A DNA stretch of 64,000 nt from Marisimplicoccus sp038110465 (GTDB taxonomy: Bacteria; Bacteroidota; Bacteroidia; Flavobacteriales; Flavobacteriaceae). Below, in pieces: positions 9,601 to 17,342 of the stretch (positions within the stretch are counted from its first letter, which is position 1; each line of letters starts with the position of its first letter). The stretch is taken from assembly GCA_038110465.1 (NCBI GenBank), contig JAYNJU010000005.1:18844-82843 (forward strand), read 5' to 3'. Below the pieces are notes generated by a model. The model was not told the origin of the DNA and did no database searches. It worked only from the letters and a program-made list of their open reading frames with translations. The position numbers and the translations under genes are program-made.

Positions 9601-10077
9601 CCAAACTGTTTCTATATATTTAGAAGAATAAGTAATATAAGGACTTGACATATCAACCCAATAACCCATTTCTTTTGTAAGCAACTCCCAATCTGAAGTA
9701 TACTTCATTACAGCTTCTTTACATGCCTTGTTGTATTCAGTAACAGTTATTTTTGTTCCAATATCTTCTTTGGTAATTCCTAGTTCTTTTTCAACTCCAA
9801 GCTCTACTGGCAATCCGTGAGTATCCCATCCAGCTTTTCTTTTCACATTGAACCCTTTAATAGTCTTATATCTACAGATAGTATCTTTTATTGTCCTGGC
9901 CATTACATGATGAATACCGGGCTTACCATTTGCAGATGGCGGCCCCTCATAAAAAACAAAATTTGATTTATTCTCTCTTGTATAAGATTTAGAGAATATT
10001 TCAGCTTCATTCCAGAAGTTTTGAATTTCAGCAGAAATTGAGTTAAGTGAAAAATCTTTGAGCTCTCTAAATCCCAT
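6679..10077 (-). CDS. ileS: isoleucyl-tRNA synthetase (eukaryote-like IleS2 type)
   Basis: Charges tRNA-Ile. It has 1132 residues, longer than the roughly 940 of E. coli IleRS. The class I HIGH motif is GIHH at residues 54-57, within PPSANGKPGIHHVMAR, and KMSKR lies near residue 679 (GQKMSKRLGNAIDPFE). The editing CP1 domain is recognisable from LAWTTTPWTLPSNTAL and GTGIVHTAPTFGQDDY. The GIHH form and the length fit the IleS2 group shared with eukaryotes, many members of which are naturally insensitive to mupirocin. The C-terminal domain contains VRQPLS and VNRIQNIRKNKGF. ATG start. Confidence 0.97.
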   Translation of the reverse strand: MGFRELKDFSLNSISAEIQNFWNEAEIFSKSYTRENKSNFVFYEGPPSANGKPGIHHVMARTIKDTICRYKTIKGFNVKRKAGWDTHGLPVELGVEKELGITKEDIGTKITVTEYNKACKEAVMKYTSDWELLTKEMGYWVDMSSPYITYSSKYIETVWWLLKNISEKNLLYKGYTIQPYSPAAGSGLSSHELNQPGAYRDVTDTSVVAQFKCLEDSLPDDLKNQYPFYLLAWTTTPWTLPSNTALTVGEKIEYCFIETYNQYTKKKIKVLLASNLIEKNFSKNYFEVKEKSELNSYDSKDSNIPYLVLDKTIGKKLEGIKYERIWEESPLPIENPENAFRVILGDFVTTDDGTGIVHTAPTFGQDDYKAAKQAKPEVPPLQVLDKNGIKVPLVNLQGKFIEDIGVISGKYVKNEYYDKEKEPEKSVDVEIAIKLKEENKAFKVEKYSHSYPHCWRTDKPVLYYPMESWFIKISSLSDRMYELNKKINWKPESTGEGRFGNWLKSANDWNLSRSRFWGIPLPIWSTEDNSEIKIIGSAKELIDEIDISIKNGFMESSPFPDFKVNDMSDSNYLNIDFHKDVVDNIVLCSRSGSPMKREKDIIDVWFDSGSMPYAQIHYPFENKDDIEEKLNFPADFIAEGVDQTRGWFYTLHAISTLVFDSISYKNVISNGLVLDKNGQKMSKRLGNAIDPFEMIDKHGADAVRWYMITNSNPWDNLKFDHEGVAEVKRKFFGTLYNVYSFFSLYSNIDKFKYKEADIRLSSRSELDNWIISELNSLIKKVDNSFENYELTPAAREINDFVQEKLSNWYVRLSRRRFWKGEYNDDKIAAFQTLYECLITISKLISPIAPFYSEFIFKSLNDYTNKEDYESVHLSEFPQYNSSNIDEELENKINKIRNICSLALSIRKKEKIKVRQPLSMIYIPCKNEVEKQEIENAKEQIISEINVKSIEYINNSDSLLVKELKPNFKLLGPKYGFIINELSKKIKDLEKEEIDLLESNGELKLNVNQQEINLSVNEVEITYKDIEGLSVASNDGITIALDLQLNEDLINEGISRELVNRIQNIRKNKGFEVTDKIEVVIKTSEKLEASINSKIDYIKGETLAIKLYFSENLEKGEILEFDDIKTLITIKKA

Positions 10078-10137
10078 TATCCTTTATTAATAGGCGAAAT
10101 TAATGATTTTAGATCAATTTAAAGTCAATAAAATATT

Positions 10138-12633
10138 TTATAATTTAATGTTTAAACCCACTTGAAGAGATCTACCAGGAGCAGATATTCCTGATGCAAA
10201 TGTTCTGTAGTGAATATCAAAAATATTAGTTACTCCAACTCTTACTGTAGTATTTTCTGAAATTTCTTTTGAACCATGAATCGAGAAATCTGACCATTTT
10301 GGTGTTCCAAGATAACTTTTGGTTCCATCTTCAAGAATTTTAAAAGGTGTTTCACTTAAACCATCTTCTCCTCCAAAGCTATATTCTTGAGGATTTTTAG
10401 ATTCACTAAATTTAAAAGAAGCTCTTAAGTTAAAATCATCTGATAAATAAGAAATTGAGAAAGATCCAAATAAAGGGGATATAGAGGGCAGAGGTCCATA
10501 TAATTCACTATCATCACCTTTAGTATAGGTTAGACTATAATTAAATCTAAACTTATTATAAAATGAGCTAAACCCATCAACGGAAAAACCATGAATAAAT
10601 CTGTTTCCTAGATTTTTATTGGCTATTGTTGTAACTTCTTCACCATTATAGATAATAGTGCTTAAATCATCTGTTGTATTATCTGAATATACTATAAATC
10701 CAGACCTACCTATATGCCTGGATATAATAGTGCTAAAGCCTCTTAATGAAACATAATTCTTATTGTCTAAAGATCTATAATCAAAACCTAGATCAAGATT
10801 ATACGCATATTCTGGTTTCAAAAAAGTATTAGGAACTACTAATAATCCATTATCTTCTCTAATTTTTCCAATATCATCTATATTAGGGTTTCTAAAACCA
10901 CTTGATAAAACTGTATTAATTTGAAATTTTTTACTTGGCCTAAGCTTCATAGAAACAGTCGTTGTAAGAGCTTCAGTATTAAGACTCACATTTGTTAATT
11001 GTGGATTTACTGATATAACATCATTCCAGCTTGCCTTTAATTTTGTAAAAGTCAGTCGAGTACCTACATTGAAAGTAAAAAATTCACTCATATTCCATGA
11101 CCAGTTAACATATGAAGCAAAACTTGTGTAAGAACTACCATTACTAGGGTATCTTGTAGGTATAGCAAACTTCTTGCTTAGCCCTAAAATTATATTATCC
11201 TCAATTTCTAATATTTGATCATACGCTTTTGAATAATTGTTGTTATAAGTTGTTTCAATTCCATAAGAAATTGTATGACCACCATTAAATGATGTATCAA
11301 AATCACCATTTAAGCTAAACACTTTAAGATCTTCAATCTGATGAGATCTATTCAGATTATAGAATTTTCTTTTTATCCTACTTTCATTAATTTTTTGAAA
11401 ACCAAGTGTTATAACTCCTTTATTAATTAAAGGTTTTCTTGGAAAGAATTTAAAGCTAGGAGAGAATAAAAACCTTTTTTGAGGGCCATAATACCACTCA
11501 CTAAATTTTAATGAGTTCCCACTTTCAATACTAAGCTGATCATATCTATCAATATCACTTGACTCTGAAAATTGAATATTTAAATTCAAAATACTAGAGT
11601 TGCCCAAATCAATTAAAAATTTTTGAAATAAATCTATTTGACTGTAACCAGTTTTTTTTTGAATGTTTTGATCATTATTAATAGAAGGTGTTTCATAAAA
11701 TTTATATCTAGAGTTTTCAGAAAATATTGGAGTGAGTCCCCAATCTTTATAACCATGTTGCCTATTCTTCCCAATTTTTATATCTCCAAATTTAGAAACA
11801 GAGATTGATGTTATGCTCCCCCAATTATCTGAACTAAAATTTGTATAAAAATTATTTGTAATTCCATTATTTGCAGAGTTATAATTTGTTTTAAAGCTTG
11901 ATTTAATCTTTTCTTGGTCTTTTAAAACAGGATTTTTTGTGTAATAATGAATTACACCACCCATAGCATCTGAACCATATCCAACTGAAGAAGAACCAAA
12001 AATAATTTCTGTTCTTTCAATGTTATTAGGATCTATGGTTATAGAGTTTTGTATATGCCCAGACCTATATATTGCATTATTCATTCTAACCCCATCTACA
12101 ACTATCAAAACTCTGTTAGCTTCAAATCCTCTTATAACTGGGCTACCGCCTCCACCTTGACTTTTTTGAATTCTTACACCTGGACTTAACTCAAGCATTT
12201 CAGCACCAGAGGCTGGAGATGTAATAAACAGATCTTCGGATTTAATAACACTTACTTTTTCCGCTATTTGATTTGAATTAGACTCTGACCTTGCCACAGA
12301 GAGTATCACCTCATCTAAATCTTGCGTATCAGACTCAAGAAATATTGTTGAGCCATCTGTAATTAAACCTTTATCAATTTCTTTAATCTTATAGCCAAAA
12401 AGTTGAAAAAATATTAATTCATTTCCTGAAAAAACTTCTAAATCTACACTTCCATTTAAATCGGTAATTATTGAATTTGTTTGACTTGAATTATAAATAA
12501 CCACATCTTGTAAAGGTTCATTTGTTTGACTATCCTTCACAACTACCTTTTGACTAGAAGCAATTGTAGGAAATACAACAAAAATCAACAATTTTAATAA
12601 AAATTGTTTTTTAAAAAATTTTTCTAAAAACAT
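10138..12633 (-). CDS. TonB-dependent outer-membrane receptor
   Basis: An 831-residue outer-membrane transporter. A signal peptide covers residues 1-27. A carboxypeptidase-D-like/CNA-B-type domain follows at about 28-105 (VKDSQTNEPLQDVVIY). Next is a plug domain with LELSPGVRIQKSQGGGG, PVIRGFEANRVLIVVDGVRM and GYGSDAMGGVI. The 22-strand-type barrel ends in VGLNIKL. The plug VDGVRMNNAIYRSGH and the barrel GFRNPNIDD resemble the FRAP/NPNL boxes of haem and haemoglobin receptors, so haem is one possible substrate; that is inference. The start overlaps the 3' end of recO by 23 bases, so it is read from the recO/gdhA transcript. No Fur-like site was identified. Confidence 0.9.
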   Translation of the reverse strand: MFLEKFFKKQFLLKLLIFVVFPTIASSQKVVVKDSQTNEPLQDVVIYNSSQTNSIITDLNGSVDLEVFSGNELIFFQLFGYKIKEIDKGLITDGSTIFLESDTQDLDEVILSVARSESNSNQIAEKVSVIKSEDLFITSPASGAEMLELSPGVRIQKSQGGGGSPVIRGFEANRVLIVVDGVRMNNAIYRSGHIQNSITIDPNNIERTEIIFGSSSVGYGSDAMGGVIHYYTKNPVLKDQEKIKSSFKTNYNSANNGITNNFYTNFSSDNWGSITSISVSKFGDIKIGKNRQHGYKDWGLTPIFSENSRYKFYETPSINNDQNIQKKTGYSQIDLFQKFLIDLGNSSILNLNIQFSESSDIDRYDQLSIESGNSLKFSEWYYGPQKRFLFSPSFKFFPRKPLINKGVITLGFQKINESRIKRKFYNLNRSHQIEDLKVFSLNGDFDTSFNGGHTISYGIETTYNNNYSKAYDQILEIEDNIILGLSKKFAIPTRYPSNGSSYTSFASYVNWSWNMSEFFTFNVGTRLTFTKLKASWNDVISVNPQLTNVSLNTEALTTTVSMKLRPSKKFQINTVLSSGFRNPNIDDIGKIREDNGLLVVPNTFLKPEYAYNLDLGFDYRSLDNKNYVSLRGFSTIISRHIGRSGFIVYSDNTTDDLSTIIYNGEEVTTIANKNLGNRFIHGFSVDGFSSFYNKFRFNYSLTYTKGDDSELYGPLPSISPLFGSFSISYLSDDFNLRASFKFSESKNPQEYSFGGEDGLSETPFKILEDGTKSYLGTPKWSDFSIHGSKEISENTTVRVGVTNIFDIHYRTFASGISAPGRSLQVGLNIKL

Positions 12634-13324
12634 TAATTGATTTAGGGATTTTGAACATTTGCAAATGAATAGAATAATATTCTAAAATATGGTCAAGTAT
12701 TTTCATACGCAATTCTTTAGTAATACTTATATTATTTAATTCATCAAATTCCATGCCTAAGATATTTTTAAATATCTCATAAACATTTCCTGAAATCAAT
12801 ACTTTTGAGCTTTCGTAATTTGTACTAGAACCTAATTCAATATCAAAATATTTATCCATTGAATTTATACTTGGGTAAAAACCTATAAATCTTGTTAGTT
12901 CAATTAGAAATTTTAAATGAAAATTATTACACTTTTCAACTTTATCAAACCATATAAGGTTAACCCTAATAAATTCAAATAACTTAGGGTTTGGATCAGT
13001 TTCTTCTCTTAGAACCTTAGTTAAAACTTCAGATAAAAAAATAACAACACTACTTTTTTCAATATCAGTATGTAGAGTCTCATAAAAAATTTCAGATTTT
13101 GACTCTATTAAGTAACCTATGTCTTTTGATTGATTTATTGAAAAATTAATATTTATTATGCTGAGGGGTAAAAAGTGCGCTTTATTATACTTTGACTTTT
13201 TTGATCCTAAGATTCCTTTTATAATAAATGTTTTAAATCCTAAGTCATATAAGTATAATGAAGAAATCAGACTAGTTTCACCATGCTTTAGAGAACTAAC
13301 AACAATGGCTTGAGAATTAGACAT
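12611..13324 (-). CDS. recO: DNA repair protein RecO
   Basis: RecFOR pathway mediator that anneals ssDNA and loads RecA onto SSB-coated DNA. It has 237 residues. The N-terminal OB fold is recognisable (AIVVSSLKHGETSLISSLYLYDLGF, then FIIKGI) and the remainder is helical. The four-Cys zinc finger of many RecO proteins is absent; I see only an isolated Cys near residue 122. The 3' end overlaps the TonB receptor gene by 23 bases, and the gene starts 4 bases after gdhA ends on the minus strand. ATG start at 13324. Confidence 0.88.
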   Translation of the reverse strand: MSNSQAIVVSSLKHGETSLISSLYLYDLGFKTFIIKGILGSKKSKYNKAHFLPLSIININFSINQSKDIGYLIESKSEIFYETLHTDIEKSSVVIFLSEVLTKVLREETDPNPKLFEFIRVNLIWFDKVEKCNNFHLKFLIELTRFIGFYPSINSMDKYFDIELGSSTNYESSKVLISGNVYEIFKNILGMEFDELNNISITKELRMKILDHILEYYSIHLQMFKIPKSINVFRKIF

Positions 13325-13328
13325 TGAA

Positions 13329-14669
13329 TTAAACTACTCCTTGGGCAAGCATTGCATCTGCAACCTTGACAAAACCAGCAATATTTGCACCTTTTACATA
13401 ATTTACTCCATTCTTAGTTGATCCATATTTAAGACAAGAACTGTGAATATCAGACATAATCTCTTTCAATTTTCCATCAACTACTTCTCTTGTCCAGGTG
13501 TATCTTAATGAGTTTTGGGCCATTTCAAGACCAGAAACAGCAACCCCTCCAGCATTAGATGCTTTGCCAGGCGCATACAAAACATTATTTTTCAAAAATA
13601 GCTTCACTGCCTCAGGTGTACAAGGCATATTTGCCCCTTCTCCAACTGTAATACAACCATTTTTAATTAAAGCACTGGCATCATCTTTATCTAATTCGTT
13701 TTGAGTCGCACAAGGAATTGCAATATCACATTTAACACTCCATGGAGTTTTATTACTATGAAATTCAGCACTTGAATATTTTTTTGTATAAGCTGAGATT
13801 CTCTCTCTTTTGGTGTTTTTTAATTCCATAATATGTTGGAGCTTAACTTCATCTATTCCATCCTTATCGTAAATGAAGCCGGATGAATCAGAAAGAGTTA
13901 AAACTTTTGCTCCTAGATTAATACACTTTTCAGTAGCGTATTGAGCAACATTTCCTGAACCAGATATTACTACTGATTTACCATTTAAACCTTCACCCTT
14001 ATTCTTTAACATTTCATCAATAAAGTAAACTACACCGTATCCAGTTGCTTCAGGCCTAATAAGAGATCCACCCCATGTTATTCCCTTTCCAGTTAAAACA
14101 CCTGAAAATTCATTTTTAAGTCTTTTATATTGCCCAAAAAGATAGCCAATTTCTCTCCCTCCAACGCCAATATCTCCAGCAGGAATATCTTTGTTAGGCC
14201 CAATATGTCTGAATAACTCAGTCATAAAGCTTTGACAAAACCTCATTACTTCTGTATCAGATTTACCCTTTGGATCAAAATCTGAACCACCTTTTCCACC
14301 TCCCATAGGAAGAGTAGTTAATGCATTTTTAAACACTTGCTCAAATGCAAGAAACTTTAGAATGCTTAAATTTACAGAGGGATGAAATCTTAAACCACCT
14401 TTGTAAGGCCCAATTGCAGAATTCATTTCAATTCTATAGCCTCGATTAACTTGAATTTCTTCTTTATCATCAATCCATGCTACCCTAAATGAGACAACTC
14501 TTTCAGGCTCAACCATTCTTAGAAGAATATTTTGTCCATAATATATTTCTTGTGTAACAATATAGGGAATTACAGTTTCGGCAACTTCAGTCACTGCCTG
14601 CATGAATTCAGGCTCATTTTGGTTTTTTTGATTTACCTCAGATAAAAATTGTTTAATTATTTTATCCAT
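13329..14669 (-). CDS. gdhA: glutamate dehydrogenase (NADP type)
   Basis: Reductive amination of 2-oxoglutarate to glutamate, a main ammonium assimilation route. It has 446 residues, typical of the hexameric family. Seen: GPYKGGLRFHPSVN (glutamate site), LPMGGGKGGSDFDPKG (catalytic Lys region), PAGDIGVGGREIGYLFGQYKR, the Rossmann VISGSGNVAQYATEK, and C-terminal ANAGGVAVSGLEMAQNS. The start abuts the stop of the flippase-like gene upstream with no gap. The NADP preference is inferred from overall similarity to the biosynthetic form. Confidence 0.97.
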   Translation of the reverse strand: MDKIIKQFLSEVNQKNQNEPEFMQAVTEVAETVIPYIVTQEIYYGQNILLRMVEPERVVSFRVAWIDDKEEIQVNRGYRIEMNSAIGPYKGGLRFHPSVNLSILKFLAFEQVFKNALTTLPMGGGKGGSDFDPKGKSDTEVMRFCQSFMTELFRHIGPNKDIPAGDIGVGGREIGYLFGQYKRLKNEFSGVLTGKGITWGGSLIRPEATGYGVVYFIDEMLKNKGEGLNGKSVVISGSGNVAQYATEKCINLGAKVLTLSDSSGFIYDKDGIDEVKLQHIMELKNTKRERISAYTKKYSSAEFHSNKTPWSVKCDIAIPCATQNELDKDDASALIKNGCITVGEGANMPCTPEAVKLFLKNNVLYAPGKASNAGGVAVSGLEMAQNSLRYTWTREVVDGKLKEIMSDIHSSCLKYGSTKNGVNYVKGANIAGFVKVADAMLAQGVV

Positions 14670-15620
14670 TTATTTAGGTCTATTAATCAAAGGTAGTATA
14701 AAAAAAGAAAGACCTCCAAAAAATAGTGTTATTATTGCTTGGCATGACCAGGCAAGCCATCCATAGGTTAATCCCAACTCAGTATTTATTCCAAAATTTG
14801 ATAAAAAAAGTGATATAGCTAAAGGATAAACGCCTAATCCATGATTTGAAAGAGAGATACTATATACACCAATAACAAATGCGGGAAAAATTAAATTATA
14901 ATCTATTATACTAAACTCGTCAACTGAAAATTTTATAACCAAAAAGGCGAGAATGTAGCAACCCCAAATAAGAATTGAGTATAGAATAAAAAAAGGCATT
15001 CTCCATTTAAGTTTTGTAATAGAAAACAATCCATTTATAATATTCCTTAAAAACTTTCTAACACTATTTATTTTAGTAATTATAATAGATAAAAACAATA
15101 AAACAATAAGAGCTATTAGAATTATAAATTTAAAATTATCATTGATAAAGAATAGAAAACCATCCTCTAAAAAAGATTCAAAAATTAAATCATATTGGAG
15201 CGTCCAAACTAAGAAAAGGATTAACATTGATATTAATACATCCACAATTCTCTCTGCTGCTATTGTTCCTAACGTTTTGCTAATAGGAATTTTATTATAA
15301 TTACTTAAAACAGAAGCCCGAATAAACTCACCAGATCTGGCAATTGCCATATTAGATGTGTAACACATGAAAACACTTCCAATACTAGTAATAGTATTCG
15401 AATTGTAACCTAATTGCTTTGATAAAAGCTGCCACCTAATACCTCTGATTACATCTGATGTAGCTCCAATCAGCATCGCTAATAATAAATACTGAATTTT
15501 TGCAGATTTGATATAATTCAAAATAAGTTCCCTTTCTTGAACGGAGGTTATTTTGAAAGTTAGATAAATAAAAAGAACACCTAATAAAATTGGAATTAGA
15601 ATTTTTAATCTTTTCTTCAT
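14670..15620 (-). CDS. flippase-like / lysylphosphatidylglycerol synthase transmembrane-type protein
   Basis: A 316-residue integral membrane protein with 7-8 hydrophobic helices (about 7-22, 45-60, 80-95, 120-150, 165-190, 215-235, 245-265, 285-310). It fits the UPF0104/LPG_synthase_TM family by IRGIRWQLLSK near residue 60, TLGTIAAERIVDVLISM near 110-130, and the C-terminal GVYSISLSNHGLGVYPLAISLF. There is no aminoacyl-transferase domain, so a lipid-flippase-like role is more likely than synthesis of lysyl-PG; the substrate is unknown. It sits between panC and gdhA in what looks like one transcript. The panD gene sometimes found next to panC is not here. Confidence 0.82.
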   Translation of the reverse strand: MKKRLKILIPILLGVLFIYLTFKITSVQERELILNYIKSAKIQYLLLAMLIGATSDVIRGIRWQLLSKQLGYNSNTITSIGSVFMCYTSNMAIARSGEFIRASVLSNYNKIPISKTLGTIAAERIVDVLISMLILFLVWTLQYDLIFESFLEDGFLFFINDNFKFIILIALIVLLFLSIIITKINSVRKFLRNIINGLFSITKLKWRMPFFILYSILIWGCYILAFLVIKFSVDEFSIIDYNLIFPAFVIGVYSISLSNHGLGVYPLAISLFLSNFGINTELGLTYGWLAWSCQAIITLFFGGLSFFILPLINRPK

Positions 15621-15622
15621 AG

Positions 15623-16522
15623 CTAAATTGAAATATTGTCAATTAATCTTATTTTTCCAACCCATACTGAAATGAAAATTCGTTTCATTGATTCTTTCAA
15701 ATAAATTGACTTTTTAGATAAGTCAATAATTTCAAAATATTCAAGCTTACATCCATCTAGATCTTTAAACTTTTCTTCTACCTTTTTCCTCAGCTCCTTT
15801 AGTCTTAGAGAAGAATATTCTTTTTTTGCAAAATTTAAAATTTTAGGAATATTAGCAGCAATAGATCTGTCTTTTTCACTCAATAATTTATTTCTTGAAC
15901 TCATGGCTAAGCCATCTCGCTCTCTGATTGTTTCACATCCAACTATTTTTATATTAAGATTTAATTTTTTAATAAGTATTTTAATTAAAAGTAGCTGCTG
16001 AAAATCCTTTTCTCCAAAATAAGCACTAGAAGGATTTAATAACCTAAAAAGTTTCTCAATAACAGTAGCAACACCGTAAAAATGACCAGGACGAAACTCC
16101 CCTTCTAAAATATTTTCAAAGCCCTCAAAATCATATGTTTTAGATTCAGCCTTTTGGTATATTTCATTATCATCTGGAATGTAGATAAGTATTCTTTCAA
16201 ATATTTTAAGCATATCAATATCACTTTTCACATTTCTGGGATAGTTTTCAAAATCTTCTCTTTGGTTAAATTGAGTAGGATTGACATAAATAGAAACTAT
16301 TACATGTTCATTCTCATTTAATGCTTTTTTAATAAGAGAAAGATGACCTTCGTGTAAAGAGCCCATAGTTGGGACCAGACCAATGGATGCATGATTTGCT
16401 ATGGATTTATTAAGTTTTTTATGAGATGTGAAAACCCTCAACTCACATGAATTAGTATTTAAAGATACTGTTTTTATATACTTACTCTTAGAATTTTCGT
16501 AATTTTGCCATGCTATAGCCAA
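15623..16522 (-). CDS. panC: pantothenate synthetase
   Basis: Condenses pantoate and beta-alanine with ATP in coenzyme A synthesis. Motifs: VPTMGSLHEGHLSLI (the HIGH-like ATP site), IYVNPTQFN, FYGVATVIEKLF, YFGEKDFQQLLLI and RERDGLAMSSRN. The longest frame, 299 residues from the ATG at 16522, has about 27 extra N-terminal residues compared with the usual 270-285. A TTG at 16441 (MRVFTSHKKLN) would give 272 residues and leave about 90 bases for the divergent promoters; the plus-strand -7 element at 16500 lies inside the extension. I give the longer coordinates but favour the TTG start. Confidence 0.94.
   Translation of the reverse strand: MAIAWQNYENSKSKYIKTVSLNTNSCELRVFTSHKKLNKSIANHASIGLVPTMGSLHEGHLSLIKKALNENEHVIVSIYVNPTQFNQREDFENYPRNVKSDIDMLKIFERILIYIPDDNEIYQKAESKTYDFEGFENILEGEFRPGHFYGVATVIEKLFRLLNPSSAYFGEKDFQQLLLIKILIKKLNLNIKIVGCETIRERDGLAMSSRNKLLSEKDRSIAANIPKILNFAKKEYSSLRLKELRKKVEEKFKDLDGCKLEYFEIIDLSKKSIYLKESMKRIFISVWVGKIRLIDNISI
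16500..16507 (+). promoter_or_regulatory. candidate -7 promoter element for the glycogen-synthase-like gene
   Basis: TAATTTTG, an exact TAnnTTTG match, lies 25 bases before the TTG start at 16533. It falls inside the proposed N-terminal extension of divergent panC, which argues that this DNA is intergenic. Confidence 0.45.
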
Positions 16523-16532
16523 TGCTCATATT

Positions 16533-17342
16533 TTGAAATTACTGAAAGACAAAAAAATACTAGTCATTTCATCGGAAGTAGTGCCTTACCTTCCGCAAAC
16601 TGAAAAGGCAGTTAATTCATTCTCAATTTCTAGAAAAATTAATGATTATGGAGGAATGACTAGAATATTCATGCCAAAATATGGTATCATAAATGAAAGA
16701 AGACATCAGTTACATGAAGTAATCAGGCTATCCGGCATGAATATGATAATAAATGACTTATATATGCCTCTAATTATCAAGGTAGCTTCAATACCTAAGG
16801 AAAGAATGCAGGTATATTTCATAGATAATGAAGACTATTTTAAAAGAAAGGATTTATTACTTGATAAAAACTTTAAGCTTTTAAAAGATAATGATGAAAG
16901 AATGATTTTTTTTACAAAAGGTGTCATTGAAACCGTGAAAAAATTAAATTGGAAACCTGATATAATAAATTTACATGGTTGGTTTACCTCACTTTTCCCA
17001 CTTTACTTTAAGAAACTTTTTTCTGATGATCCAGTCTTTGAAAACAGTAAGATAGTCTCGTCTGTTTATTCTAATTCTTTTGAGGGAAGTTTATCAAAAA
17101 AACTTATAGAAAAAATTCAATTTGATGGAGTTGAGGAAAATTTAGATTCTATTTCAGATCCAAATTTCTTATCATTAAATGATCTTATGATAAAGTATTC
17201 TGACTCAGTAATCCTATCATCAGAAAATATTGATGACAAAATATTAAAATCTATTAAAAAAAATTCAATAGACTGTCTTTCATACAAAGACTCATCTAAT
17301 GATGAAAAGGTTATAGAATTTCTGTTAAAAAATTTTGATTAA
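16533..17342 (+). CDS. glycogen/starch synthase N-terminal-domain-like protein
   Basis: A 269-residue protein resembling only the N-terminal Rossmann half of GT5 glycogen synthases: KKILVISSEVVPYLPQTEKA at the start, YGGMTRIFMPKYG, VYFIDNEDYF, and KPDIINLHGWFTSLFPLYFKK (the DIIHxHDW-like motif). The C-terminal GT-B half with its ADP-glucose-binding residues is missing. The usual KxGGL motif near the N-terminus is replaced by QTEKAVNS. Ordinary glycogen synthase activity is therefore doubtful. From memory this short form next to panC and DUF4270 is conserved in flavobacteria. TTG start; its stop overlaps the next ATG by one base (TAATG). Confidence 0.75.
   Translation: MKLLKDKKILVISSEVVPYLPQTEKAVNSFSISRKINDYGGMTRIFMPKYGIINERRHQLHEVIRLSGMNMIINDLYMPLIIKVASIPKERMQVYFIDNEDYFKRKDLLLDKNFKLLKDNDERMIFFTKGVIETVKKLNWKPDIINLHGWFTSLFPLYFKKLFSDDPVFENSKIVSSVYSNSFEGSLSKKLIEKIQFDGVEENLDSISDPNFLSLNDLMIKYSDSVILSSENIDDKILKSIKKNSIDCLSYKDSSNDEKVIEFLLKNFD

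Noticed and set aside
13498..13704. 68-residue plus-strand frame
   Set aside because: Antisense to the conserved C-terminal part of gdhA.
15436..15642. 68-residue minus-strand frame
   Set aside because: Lies in another frame across the panC end and the flippase start; Ser- and Asn-rich translation without pattern; checked as a possible panD remnant and it is not.
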